A stretch of DNA of 64,000 bases, taken from Marsupella aquatica. Its lineage: Eukaryota; Marchantiophyta. This document shows positions 1 through 9,161 of the stretch, in pieces. The stretch covers positions 16,492,001-16,556,000 of the forward strand of contig OZ316898.1 in assembly GCA_973895155.1 (NCBI GenBank), written 5' to 3'. The position numbers and the translations under genes were made by a program. Position 1 is the first letter of the stretch. Each line of letters opens with the position of its first letter. The notes below the pieces were generated by a model. The model saw nothing but the letters and a program-made list of their open reading frames with translations. It was not told the origin of the DNA and searched no databases.

Positions 1-119
1 ATCGGGACAAGAGTGCTCATATCTATAAAATGACCGTAAAAGGTGACGGGAGTGGTCTGGACCTGCTCCAAAGAATGAAACCTGGTGGGTCGTTAGAGGG
101 TTCATAGGTAAGTTTTGAC

Positions 120-2443
120 GTGATGCATCGAAGCACGGCAGATTGGCTTACTTTCAATGCCCATGTATATGATCATCATTACCGGGCACTTTGCACCATA
201 TTCACTTGTGAGCTAAAGGCCGAAGATGCAAAATCTCTGGAGAGAGCCTGGCGTTTGATGTTAGAGGTTGCCGATGAAAATGGTTTACAGGATGTTACAA
301 TTCGGGGATTCATGGCGGACAATGCTCAGGCTGGTTGGAATGTTGTTTGAAACGTGTTCTTTGACGGTGTACCCGACCCAGAGCGAGAAAGATCAGATGC
401 CTTTCATTTTTTCCAATCTTTTCATCGTCATTCCCGAGAAGGTGTAAAAGATGGAAAGCACGGAGAGCACAAGGAGATGTGGGATCGTCTTTGGAACGCG
501 CCAACTTTCTTGAAAGCATATCGAATCTTGAGGGAAATCGATGATTGGTGGAGGTCTGGCAATTGTCACTCAGGCAAACTTCAGATGCTGCAAGGGTGGC
601 TGTCTTGGTGGGTTGTCCGATGGAGACAATGGGGGAACTTCATAAGACTGGTGAGTTATACACTGCTCTAGGATGCATGTTCCCATTAATAGCACTCGGC
701 GCTAGTGAAGCATGTGTGAGATAGAAGAGTTCCTTATCCGCAATAGTAGCGCCGAGCGCTAATAATCCGTATGGACTATGAGTGATGTAAGGACTACCTT
801 TATTCTGTGTTAAACGGTTCTTTACATGGAAATATCATCATCAGTTATTTCCATTGTGTTGCCACTTTTGTGTGCAATTTCTTACATGTACTAAACCCTT
901 GCATGCAATGTTTCAGAGCAAGAGTGCCGAAGAGGCTGGGATGATTCCTAATTGTACTGGTTCGGAATCTAGGCATGCTGGAATGAAAGCATGGCAACAA
1001 AAAAAAAAGGTTGGTATGTTTGAAGGATGCAAAACGGACCAAAATAGAGCGGTTGCTCAAATTGCTGCTTATACTGCATACAAAAGGGGATTGAGCAGAG
1101 GAACTGGCCCAACTATTTTTGAGCTTGCCTTTAGATCGGCGGACTTGGCTGGGTCACCGCGTCTCTTTGAGGGAGCCACCAATCTCCTCCTGTCAAACGC
1201 TGTTGAGTTTGATTTGGAAAGAAGCATTCCATTGAATGGTGATGTTGTAACTCGATCGGTGAAACAAAAAGGACATGCAACTGGGAACATCTCGGCAGAA
1301 GACTTGCACAGGCATGATACCATCCTTGTTACTTCACCAAATACAAAAGGTTTGAAAAGGAGAAACCTGCATTCCACTGATTTCGAGAAAATGCCTTCTA
1401 CGCCTTCAGCCGGTGGAATTGATGCGGTCCATAATTTTTCAGAAAGCGATGCTTCTGAGGAAGTTGTGGTCATTGACACACCTACGCGTCGAGCAACGAG
1501 ATCCTCTGTCCCACCAGTGACACCTGCAAGACCTGTCGAGACTGCATATTGTCATTCAGTTTCCCCAATGGAAAGTGAAGTACCTCCCGGTGCTTGGCAG
1601 TTGCGTCAGACCTCAAAACGGGGTGCGGGTCCAGTGTGTAACGGAACACTTGGACGGGGAGGTAGTCGTGATGAATGTCAAAATCGAGTAAAGAAGGTTG
1701 GCCTTCCGAATCCAGATGGTGTTGTTGCAATTTCTGTGAGAGGATGCAGAATGTTCAGGGGGCAACCTTATAACGATCAAATATGGTTTTTCCCCAATAA
1801 CCACTGTCACCGAAGCACAACAAGGAGAGGAGTCTCGAACATTCCCAATGTTCCTTCACATCTCCCAATTGCCAGAGGGACCAATCTTTCTGGAGCAGAG
1901 ATTCAATTTTTGAAAGAACAAGGACTTATTCTCTCCGAAGGCCGTGGAGATGAAATCGAAGCACCGTTGCCTTCTGCGTTACGGATTGATGTCAATCTTT
2001 TCCCGGAGAGGATCAACCTAACTGACCCATCTGTGAGGTGGGCTTCAAGGAACGGGAAGAAATGCTTGCAAAGAGTGCATCTTACCCAAACACATTTGAA
2101 GAGAATTGAAGCCTCTGAAAAAGAAGTGATGAGCGTCATTGGAGAGAGGGAGATCACGAGTGGAAATGCGTCGGGGAAACAGTTTTGTATCCGGACCCAT
2201 GAACATGAGAGATCAATCGCCTCTTATTGGGTTCAGATATGTTGTTTCCCATGTTGCTCCTGCGAGGATTTCTACCATCGGCATACTTATCGGAAGCCTT
2301 ACATGCCTTGCAAACATGTGTATTGGGTGTTCAAGAATGTGTTCAAACTGGATGTGCTCGATTCGACATTATGTAGCCAGCCAATTCTAACGTTGGGAGA
2401 AGTCCGTTATATACTTGATAGGCAGTTGGGAACGAGAACGTAG
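120..2443 (+). pseudogene. MULE-like transposase gene with SWIM zinc finger, copy A
   Basis: Two exons are visible, 120-650 and 917-2443, joined in phase 0 by a GTGAGT donor at 651 and a TTTCAG acceptor ending at 916. Exon 1 carries transposase-core motifs, VYDHHYRALCTIF and GFMADNAQAGW, which would supply the first two acidic residues of a DDE site, then a tryptophan-rich segment ending QWGNFIRL. Exon 2 begins SKSAEEAG, has the conserved block PNCTGSESRHAG, and ends with a SWIM finger (CSC, then CKH about 20 residues later). The family (Mutator superfamily) cuts and pastes DNA in the nucleus. An in-frame TGA at 348-350, in the place of an expected arginine before NVFFDG, breaks exon 1, so I call it a pseudogene. 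The 5' end is unresolved: bases 1-119 may hold more of the gene, but a TAG followed by GTAAGT near 112 closes the frame. About 686 codons are recognisable. Copy B on the opposite strand is its paralogue. Confidence 0.75.
684..766. repeat. Imperfect inverted repeat in the intron of copy A
   Basis: Arms at about 684-703 and 747-766 are near-perfect reverse complements with core TAGCACTCGGCGCTA and TAGCGCCGAGCGCTA. They would form a stem of about 20 bp with a loop of about 43 bases inside the transposase intron. The core resembles other GCTAGCG palindromes nearby (2535-2567, 3053-3070, 4975-4992). Confidence 0.6.
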
Positions 2444-2534
2444 ACTGTTGCTTTATCGTTGAACAGCTACAATTGTAGTTTGTCTTTTCTAACGGGCAGA
2501 AGTGTGAGTTCTTAAAGTGTTGTTTTTTTGTATA

Positions 2535-2567
2535 ATACAATACTAGCGTCGGGCGCTAGTATTGTAT
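2535..2567. repeat. Perfect 14-bp hairpin just after transposase copy A
   Basis: The arms ATACAATACTAGCG (2535-2548) and CGCTAGTATTGTAT (2554-2567) are exact reverse complements around a five-base loop. The hairpin lies 92 bases after the stop of copy A. It could be a fold-back terminator-like structure or the remnant of a terminal inverted repeat; the sequence does not decide. Confidence 0.8.
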
Positions 2568-2731
2568 GACTTTGTTTTGACTTCATATTTTGTGGCAATA
2601 TATTGGAGTCCTTGTGTGAAATCGTCAAGAAATTTCCTCTGATGTTGTACAATGGTGGGACCCACCATAATATTGTCCGCACAATTATTGCATATATGGA
2701 TGCTACATACCGTGAAGAGAAGAAACTAAAA

Positions 2732-2886
2732 TGCATACAAGAAAAAAATATACTCATACAAGAAAACAGAAACTCATACAAGAAAACAGAAACTCGTACG
2801 AGTAAATAGATATGCTCATGCGAGGAACTTGTTTACTCGTATGAGACAAAATTTTGCTTGTACGAGGCAAAATTGGCTCGTATGAG
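2732..2886. repeat. Array of eight palindromic decamers, CTCGTACGAG type
   Basis: Related ten-base boxes start at 2732, 2753, 2773, 2793, 2815, 2836, 2857 and 2877. The central ones are perfect or near-perfect palindromes (CTCGTACGAG at 2793, CTCGTATGAG at 2836 and 2877); the outer left ones are degenerate (CTCATACAAG). Steps are 20-22 bases, close to two turns of B-DNA. The right-hand boxes sit between AAATAGATAT (about 2804-2813) and its reverse complement ATATCTATTT (about 2888-2897). The array lies in the spacer between two convergent transposase copies. It looks like a multi-site binding array, possibly for a transposase or other dimeric protein; that function is inferred. Confidence 0.75.
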
Positions 2887-2897
2887 AATATCTATTT

Positions 2898-3295
2898 ACT
2901 ATTTGCTAGCACGGTAGTTATACCCATTCAATAATGTAATATGATACAGGCATCCTATTTCGTATGCACAAGGAAAAACAACAAGGGTGTTTCTCTGAAT
3001 AACCACCATTTGTTCAAATAATACACCATAAATTAACTGTTTTAAAAATGAAGGCTATCGACCTCGCTAGCAAAAAAACAACCAACATATGGTATTTTTG
3101 TATATGCTTGAAAAGAACATTCCTTTATTAATGGAAATATCTATGCTCACAACTTAGAAACAAAATATTCTACTCCTTATGGTCATGATATCATGGTCAA
3201 AATATCTCACCCTCCGAGAAATCTAAATTAATTAAAACAAAATCCAACTTACTTCTCACTTAAAAAAAACTCTTTCCAAAGAGGACCTGTCCATC
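2898..3295. other. AT-rich spacer between transposase copies
   Basis: No convincing ORF is present. The stretch is AT-rich and contains one more GCTAGCG-type palindrome at about 3053-3070 (GCTATCGACCTCGCTAGC). It ends at the stop codon of copy B on the opposite strand. Confidence 0.6.
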
Positions 3296-5048
3296 TCAAA
3301 CCTCAATTGCCCGTTCAGTAAGATCAGAAATTTCTGCTATGGTTAAAATAGGCTGCTTAACAATATCATCACTATCCAAGTTCAAACGGTAAACATTCTT
3401 AAAAACCCAAAGGATATGTTTGCAAGACATATAAGGTTTTCCATGCGAATGCCACTTGAAGAAATCTGGACAGGAACAACAAGGAAAAGAGCACAACTGA
3501 ATCCAATATTTACTCGACTTACTTGGATTGTTTTCATGAGTAGCAATCAAAAACTGTGATCCCCATCCGTTTCCTTGGACGACTTTCTCAGAAGCTACGA
3601 CCCTCATTTGTTCATCATTTGCAGCCTGAATCCTTTTCAAGAGTTCTCCTGTGAATTGAAACGTTGTCGAGTACCTTTTCCATTCCGTGTCTTCATTCGT
3701 CTATTTGGGTAGGTTACATCAACCTTCTCTGGAAAAGAGTTCACGTCAATGCGAAGTTCCACCCGGTTTGGAGGAGAAACAATGCCATCTGGTTGGCAGT
3801 CCATGTAGTAGAGACCCTCAATTTGAAAACCCATCTGAATCAAGAAGTTGATTTCAGGAGGTGTTAATCTGTCCCTCGATGAACTTTCAGAGATTCAGGA
3901 ACTAAAGGAGTTGGGAAATCGACTTGCGACCCCTTGTTTTGTGACAAATATTGTTTGGACAGAAGTACAGAAGTTGAGTGTGCGGCGAAGTGATCCTCAA
4001 ACCGTGGATGGCAACCCCAACAACACCGCATGATCTTTTGTGATACCCAACTTCCTTGATGAAGTTCCTACACTCGTCTCTTCCAGAAATGGTTCGATCC
4101 ATAGACCCATTGCAGACTGGACCATTTCCGTTTCCACACCTCCGGAAGTGCCAAGTCCCAAATGGTATGTCTACTTCATGTACAGCTGGTATTCGCCGAG
4201 GTGGAATATGAATTGGTTCCCCTGTACCAAGAGGAGATACAGCTTTTTCATGCAATGGCCTTGGAATTTCTTGAGTGTCATCAATCAACATATCAGTGCC
4301 ATTTTCTTCATTATCAGAAAGAAGGATCACAACGGATGGGTCCAAAACAATTTCTGGACCTCTAGACGACATTGAGTGATGGAGTATTCCGGAAGTTTCC
4401 AAAACATCTTGCTTATCTTCCACCACTTTCACACTTCCAAAATCCAAATATAGATTTCTAGGATGTACCCCTTGGTCACTGCCTCGGTTCGCATTACCCT
4501 ATCATGTCGATGAGAGTCTTCAGCACCAACTCTTGCCAAAGCAGGACCTTTTCACTTTCCAGACTTTGTGCAAAGATCCCCGTGAAGTGGTTGGGTACGA
4601 TGGAAATCATACTTTGGAGACGACTCAAGCAAAGATTTGATGCTTTCTCAAAAGCATCAAGAGATCCAAGAGTATCTGCATGCAAGTTCAAAAATGGTTG
4701 GTCCATGTCCCTTGTGACATCCCTTAATGTACGCAGCAAAGGCAGCAATCTGTCCACCAACTCGATTTTGATCCAATTCACAAGCTTCCAACAATCCGAT
4801 CTTCCTCTTCATTTGACAGGCTCTCATTGATGCATGTACAGATTCCGCTCCAGTACAATTTGGCATCAATGCTGACTCCTTTGTTGTTTGAGTCTGAAAT
4901 CCAATACAAAAACAACATAAGGTTGTGTATCATGATGAAAGGCCCCAAACATAAACTCCCAATTTAACCAGAATGCTAGCGACCTCGCTAGCCAACTCAA
5001 GTGGTTTACTTCACTTACCAGTCTGAAGTAGTTTCCCCATTGTCGCCG
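3296..5048 (-). pseudogene. MULE-like transposase gene with SWIM finger, copy B
   Basis: This is a diverged paralogue of copy A, read from right to left. Exon 2 runs from 4893 down to 3296 and keeps PNCTGAESVHAS, the central GPVCNG block, and a SWIM finger (CSC, then CKH). An intron occupies 4894-5018 (GTAAGT donor at 5018-5013, TTTCAG acceptor at 4900-4894). Only the end of exon 1 remains (about 5048-5019, reading RQWGNYFRL, matching QWGNFIRL of copy A). At 5048/5049 the sequence changes abruptly to a Ty3/Gypsy accessory ORF, so the rest of exon 1 is missing. Exon 2 is broken: the frame shifts near 3660 between NGKGTRQR and ELLKRIQAAN, and the middle part is split into several frames. It is therefore a dead copy. 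The acidic core residues that copy A shows lie in the lost exon-1 part. Confidence 0.75.
4975..4992. repeat. GCTAGCGA/TCGCTAGC perfect palindrome in the copy B intron
   Basis: Arms GCTAGCGA (4975-4982) and TCGCTAGC (4985-4992) are exact reverse complements around CC. The sequence is nearly identical to 3053-3070, and the core recurs in the copy A intron and at 2535-2567. Confidence 0.7.
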
Positions 5049-6351
5049 TTTGGTTGTCGGCCCGCCGCTGTAGGTTCTCCATCTTCCTTGTGAATTCCTC
5101 CAACTCCTCCTGGGTCTCGTCCAGGTCTTTGCGCGCCTCCTCTAGCTCCTTTTTGGCTTCCTCCAATTCTGTCTTTAAGGTAGCCCTCTCCTCCTGGGTT
5201 GCTCTTAGCTCCTTGTCGAGCTCTACTATGACCACAGACTCCATCTTATTCATCTTGGCATAAGTCTGGTCAAGCTGGTCGTCCTTTTCACGCAGGTCGG
5301 CCTTGAAGCTGGCCGTCAGGGATGCAAGCTCCTGCTGCAGCGCAATAATCCCTTGATAGGATTTCCCTAACTCTGCTTCCTTCTGCTCAAGGGCTCCGCG
5401 GATATCTTCGAGCTCTCCTTTCAACGCCCTCTCCCTTCTCTGAGTCTCCGCCATGGCCCGGTTGTTGGCGGTTAAGTGGGCCTCCTCTGCGTCCCTTAGC
5501 TCCCGCTTCCATTTCTCTCTTTCCTTGACTACGCCGGCCAACTCTCCTTGGGTCCGAGTCAATTTATCTTTGATAATCTGATTGTCAGACTGAGCGGTAT
5601 CCAACTGCCCCTGCATGATGTTTAGCTCCTGCCGCTTAATCCGTAGCTCATCTTGGGCTTTCTTGGCTGCCTGCAGGACTTCCACCTCGGCTTCCTTCTC
5701 CCTAAGCCGCCGGATGACCTCGTCCTTTTTGCTTCTCTCCAAAGCCACCGCTTCTTCTAATCGGTGCTTCTCCAACCTCTCCCTCTGGAAGAAAGGTCCC
5801 TGCTCCAACTCCTCCCCAAAGATGTTGAGCGCCAGGTCCCCACACATCTCGCCGTACTCCATGGCTCTATCTTTAGCATAGGTGGAGTAAGTAGAAGTCA
5901 TCGGCAACAACCACCTCGGCCTCTGCTCCCAAGCCGCCTTGCGGATTTCTTCTACGGTGGCAAGAGGGTTGCTTCTTTTTTTGGCAAGCCGCCTGATGTC
6001 CTCCGGCCAATCTCCTCTTGGTAAATCTTTCTCCCTAGCCAGGGCTGCCCTCTCTTCCTCCCTGAGTCGCTCCTGAAAATCTTGTGCCATCTGCTTTATG
6101 CCATCAAAGCTTGGGGGAGCAACCTCTGGTGGGGGAGACTCGGGGCTACTCTGCTGGGTGGGGTCCCCTCGAACTACTCTTGGAAGCGTGGGGATAAATC
6201 GGCCACAGGTCCTTACTCCTGGAACATGATGATCCGACCCATAGCCGGAGTTATCATTGGTGTAGTCCTCCACCGCCTCCTCCACTACTTGGACTCCCGG
6301 CTTCCCCCTTTGTTCCCCTCGTCCACCAGTGAAAACGGCCTCACAGATCAC
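5011..6351 (-). CDS. Retroelement accessory ORF5 (coiled coil), left copy, fused to transposase exon remnant
   Basis: This 446-residue frame begins with an acidic, glycine- and serine-containing head (SGYGSDHHVPGVRT) and then becomes almost entirely charged heptad-type coiled coil (runs such as EELEEARKDLDETQEELEE). It matches the middle copy (11039-9162) and right copy (21195-20061) closely. I recognise no enzyme domain; similarity to myosin or SMC proteins would only reflect coiled-coil composition. The last residues (from about 5048) come from MULE copy B read in another frame, so the natural C-terminus, including the part after NQIERLKKQAA in the middle copy, is lost. The role in the element is unknown; a structural or oligomerising job is an inference. 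Confidence 0.6.
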   Translation of the reverse strand: MICEAVFTGGRGEQRGKPGVQVVEEAVEDYTNDNSGYGSDHHVPGVRTCGRFIPTLPRVVRGDPTQQSSPESPPPEVAPPSFDGIKQMAQDFQERLREEERAALAREKDLPRGDWPEDIRRLAKKRSNPLATVEEIRKAAWEQRPRWLLPMTSTYSTYAKDRAMEYGEMCGDLALNIFGEELEQGPFFQRERLEKHRLEEAVALERSKKDEVIRRLREKEAEVEVLQAAKKAQDELRIKRQELNIMQGQLDTAQSDNQIIKDKLTRTQGELAGVVKEREKWKRELRDAEEAHLTANNRAMAETQRRERALKGELEDIRGALEQKEAELGKSYQGIIALQQELASLTASFKADLREKDDQLDQTYAKMNKMESVVIVELDKELRATQEERATLKTELEEAKKELEEARKDLDETQEELEEFTRKMENLQRRADNQTATMGKLLQTGK

Positions 6352-6726
6352 GGGCCCTTGTTCCTCCTCTGGGTTCCAGGCTGTCCTCTCCCTCTACTCT
6401 CCGCGGGAAGGAGCCTTAGGCTGCTCTACCTCCGATTCGGGGCTTCAGGCTCCCACATACATTCGCACTCCCGACTTGTGTTCCGGCCTCCTTCTCTCCT
6501 TGGCTCCGGTAAAGGGGTTTTCCCTCCTGAGTCGGCTTAGGCCAGCCTTTGGGGTAGTGTCCTGTACCGGTGCCGTTGCTGTTACTGGTGCCGTTCTCTC
6601 CTTCTCCAGCATTTTCAGCAGATTCTGCATGCCTGATTGCTGCATCGGCAAGTCTTCTTTCCTTGGCCAAAACACCTGCTCGATCGTAGGACTGACAGGC
6701 TGGTTGGGCTCTTTTGTTGCCGGCCT

Positions 6727-7644
6727 CTACTCCAGAACCTCCTCCGGTGCCCTTGCCGATAGGGGAAGTACTACGGCAAAGATTTGATTTCTGGCATACC
6801 GGCACAACAGCGGCATGTGATAGCCAAGCCGGGACACGCTTCCCACGTCGATCACTTGCTGTTCCTCCTTCAACATCTTCTTCAGTTGGTTGAGGAGGTA
6901 CCCGTTGTAATCCCGACTTGGGTCTGGCCTTTCTGCCAGGTAGACCTGAGCCTTGCCGATCTCTGCCCTCGGCAAGTTACAATGCATGGTCACCCGCAAG
7001 AAATCGATCATCTCTCTGATGTGCGGGTTGGTGCAGGTATTCCGGAAGAAGCCATTCTTCATTGATGGTCCTGGGAACGACCGGAACTCCTTGTCAGGTA
7101 AGGTCTTCTTGGTATCAACCTTGGTCTTATTACTCATCGGCAAGCCAAACACCTCGGCAATCACCCGGGGAGTGAGATAGAAATCCTTCCCATACACCCT
7201 CGTGGGATTGGTCTCGGGTTCCCATGATCCCACGAATTCTAATAAGTTTGAGTCCGGCACCTTCGGCTTCAGCCATGGTAATCTTACGAAGGCTTCCAAG
7301 CCGGATCCGGCCATGGAGCCCTGGTACTTCTTGGTCTGCATGGCCGTAAAGCATGCATCCTCCTCCCGTGCAAAATGTAATTGCACTTCCTCTGGTAGGG
7401 TCGCCGTCCAGCCTTTCCAGGTGTCATCATTTGTTGGAATGGCATTGATGGGATCGACCTCCTCCTCTTCGGCTTCTCCTTGCCTCCTGTTCTGCTGCTC
7501 TGCTGGTTTCCTTGGTGCCGCCGACCTCGTTCTTTTTGCCGGGGTGGCCTCTTCGTTGTTGTTTCCTTTCCTCTTCATCTCGGCTGCCGTGGATGTTTCT
7601 CCTAGCATAGTTGCCTTTGTCCACCCTTCCGTGCTACCCTTCAA
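6727..7644 (-). CDS. Retroelement accessory ORF4, left copy
   Basis: This 305-residue frame has a basic, alanine- and glutamate-rich head and a globular core with FVGSWEPE, YGKDFYLTPRVIAEVFGLP, DKEFRSFPGP and FRNTCTNPHIREM. The YGKDF...TP..I..VFGLP pattern is reminiscent of the 'putative plant transposon protein' domains found as extra ORFs in plant Gypsy elements; that is an inference. The frame starts with TTG rather than ATG and follows ORF3 in the same frame after a single TAG (7648-7650), where the middle copy has TGG. ORF3 and ORF4 may therefore once have been one reading frame. It ends at a TAG (6727-6729) where the middle copy reads on for about 60 more residues. Confidence 0.6.
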   Translation of the reverse strand: MKGSTEGWTKATMLGETSTAAEMKRKGNNNEEATPAKRTRSAAPRKPAEQQNRRQGEAEEEEVDPINAIPTNDDTWKGWTATLPEEVQLHFAREEDACFTAMQTKKYQGSMAGSGLEAFVRLPWLKPKVPDSNLLEFVGSWEPETNPTRVYGKDFYLTPRVIAEVFGLPMSNKTKVDTKKTLPDKEFRSFPGPSMKNGFFRNTCTNPHIREMIDFLRVTMHCNLPRAEIGKAQVYLAERPDPSRDYNGYLLNQLKKMLKEEQQVIDVGSVSRLGYHMPLLCRYARNQIFAVVLPLSARAPEEVLE

Positions 7645-7647
7645 CTC

Positions 7648-8271
7648 CTAGTGCGCGTCGTTGCAGTGGTGGATGGCTTCCCGAATGCCGACGATTCTGT
7701 CTTCGCAAAACAGAAGGTCATCGAGCTGATTGGCAGTAGGAGTCCACAAGAACTCGGCCTTGATGAGTTCTCCTCCTAAGAAGGCAGACTTCTGCAGCTC
7801 CCACAGTCGAGCGAGCTCCTGCCATTCTCGAGCTGCTCTCTCTGATTCTTCGTCCTCGTAAGTCCCAATGTACTCAATTGCCCATTCGAACAGGCATCCC
7901 CAAAAATGTGTCGCTTGATTGACGTTGCTCATACCCTCCTTGACTCGATCGTTGGTATCTGTTCCCACCCAGAGTGCTTGCCTAAGCAGCTGACAATATT
8001 TGGCCTCCCATAGTCGTCTGCCCAGTTCGTGCTTGCAAATGAGCCACCATTCTTTGCGAGCGGTCCTTACCCCTCTCCTCCTCTGGTCTTCCCTCCCGTT
8101 GGTCACTCCTAGCCGCCAACGCTTAGCGCGCCCTAACCCTAATCGTGTTCTCTCCCCCGGCGTCCTTACTTCCGGCCTCGGCCCGGGTTCCATAGTCATC
8201 CTTAATTGTTTATATTTTCCTTGTCTTGTTACTATACTAAGGTGTTTCCAGGGTACTGTGGTGCGTCCCAT
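7648..8271 (-). CDS. Retroelement accessory ORF3, left copy, starting inside the LTR
   Basis: This 207-residue frame is basic at the N-terminus and tryptophan-rich in the centre (EWWLICKHELGRRLWEAKY, FWGCLFEWA). No known domain was recognised. The ATG at 8271 lies inside the LTR, just beyond the junction at about 8258/8259; the equivalent region of the middle copy begins in internal sequence and has its first ATG later (12806). The left copy therefore has an LTR joined directly to ORF3, with primer-binding site, gag and pol absent. The TAG stop (7648-7650) corresponds to TGG in the middle copy. Confidence 0.6.
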   Translation of the reverse strand: MGRTTVPWKHLSIVTRQGKYKQLRMTMEPGPRPEVRTPGERTRLGLGRAKRWRLGVTNGREDQRRRGVRTARKEWWLICKHELGRRLWEAKYCQLLRQALWVGTDTNDRVKEGMSNVNQATHFWGCLFEWAIEYIGTYEDEESERAAREWQELARLWELQKSAFLGGELIKAEFLWTPTANQLDDLLFCEDRIVGIREAIHHCNDAH

Positions 8272-9108
8272 GGCTCCCTAAACCCAAGAAACCCCCCCAG
8301 CGCAAGCCAATTCCCGCAGGTTTCTCGCTTGGCGAGGCCGTTTCCGCGGCTTAGCGGCATGGGATGCTACTAACCTCCTTCTACTACTACTATTAACATT
8401 TTACACACATATACTGGATAGATCCTTCATCGGGTCATGAGATACGTAGCCAGCCTAATCTAGGCCTTCCCTTGTCTTCCCCTCCGTCTTGTTAGGTATG
8501 TTTGGATTCCGCTGCCGGAATGATCCCCAATAGGCTTGGTTAAGCCGCTAAGACCTCTCTCAGCTCGACACATCCAACTCTCACTCCCCTGCTTACTTTC
8601 CTTCCTCTATTGGTTGATGTGGGCACTCTTCACACAAGTTAATGCGACACACAAATAGCAAAATGACTCCTTCTGACTGAGTCATACCATGCACTTGCCA
8701 TACAAACAGTACATCTCATACACAAGCTCTGCGAACTAAGCCGTGAGGCCAACTCTATTCAGCTCTTAGGCATGAGGAAACATGAATATACACAAGGTCA
8801 CGGTATGACTAACCGAGAGCTTCTCTTACTACTTGATCCCAGCCCGGCTGGTGCAAACTAAAAACTTGCTAAAGAAGAGGCCCTGAGCTCCCCGCTGCCC
8901 AGGTACTTATCCTGGTAGTGGATCCGCCTAATTCTTTGCAGCCTAAGCCTAATCTACTTAACTGGATCTACCTATGTACAGCGAGGCAGAAGTACAAGTG
9001 TTGCTCTTACCAGTGGAACCGCAATCCCACTAAGCTAAGTGTCAGGGCCACCTCCTGGTCCTGATCCTAATCCTAAACTTAGAGATCTGAGCCCGCTCTG
9101 CCCACTCA
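8259..9108 (-). repeat. LTR, 3' LTR of the central Ty3/Gypsy element
   Basis: This segment of about 850 bp starts TGGTGCGTCCCATGG and ends CCCACTCA on the plus strand, giving TG...CA termini. It is highly similar throughout to 19148-20007, with scattered substitutions and a few indels (a short C-run difference near 8287 and an indel of about 13-15 bases near 8960). The right boundary is placed where the pyrimidine-rich plus-strand tract begins. It serves as the 3' LTR of the central element and sits where the 5' LTR of the gag-pol-less left segment would be. Confidence 0.75.
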
Positions 9109-9136
9109 CGCCTCCTCCCTCCACGTCCGCCCTTCC
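9109..9136 (-). other. Candidate polypurine tract
   Basis: On the minus strand this tract is purine-rich (GGAGGGAGGAGGCG just before the LTR start TGAGTGGG). That is the expected place for the plus-strand primer of a Ty3/Gypsy element, between the last accessory ORF and the 3' LTR. The equivalent tract right of the other LTR is at about 20008-20035. Confidence 0.45.
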
Positions 9137-9161
9137 TAAAAGGAACGACGCCCTTGCACCA

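Noticed and set aside
2732-2886. CRISPR-like array
   Set aside because: The repeats are 10-base palindromes with 10-12 base gaps; there are no unique spacers of usual length and no cas genes, and the setting is a eukaryotic genome.
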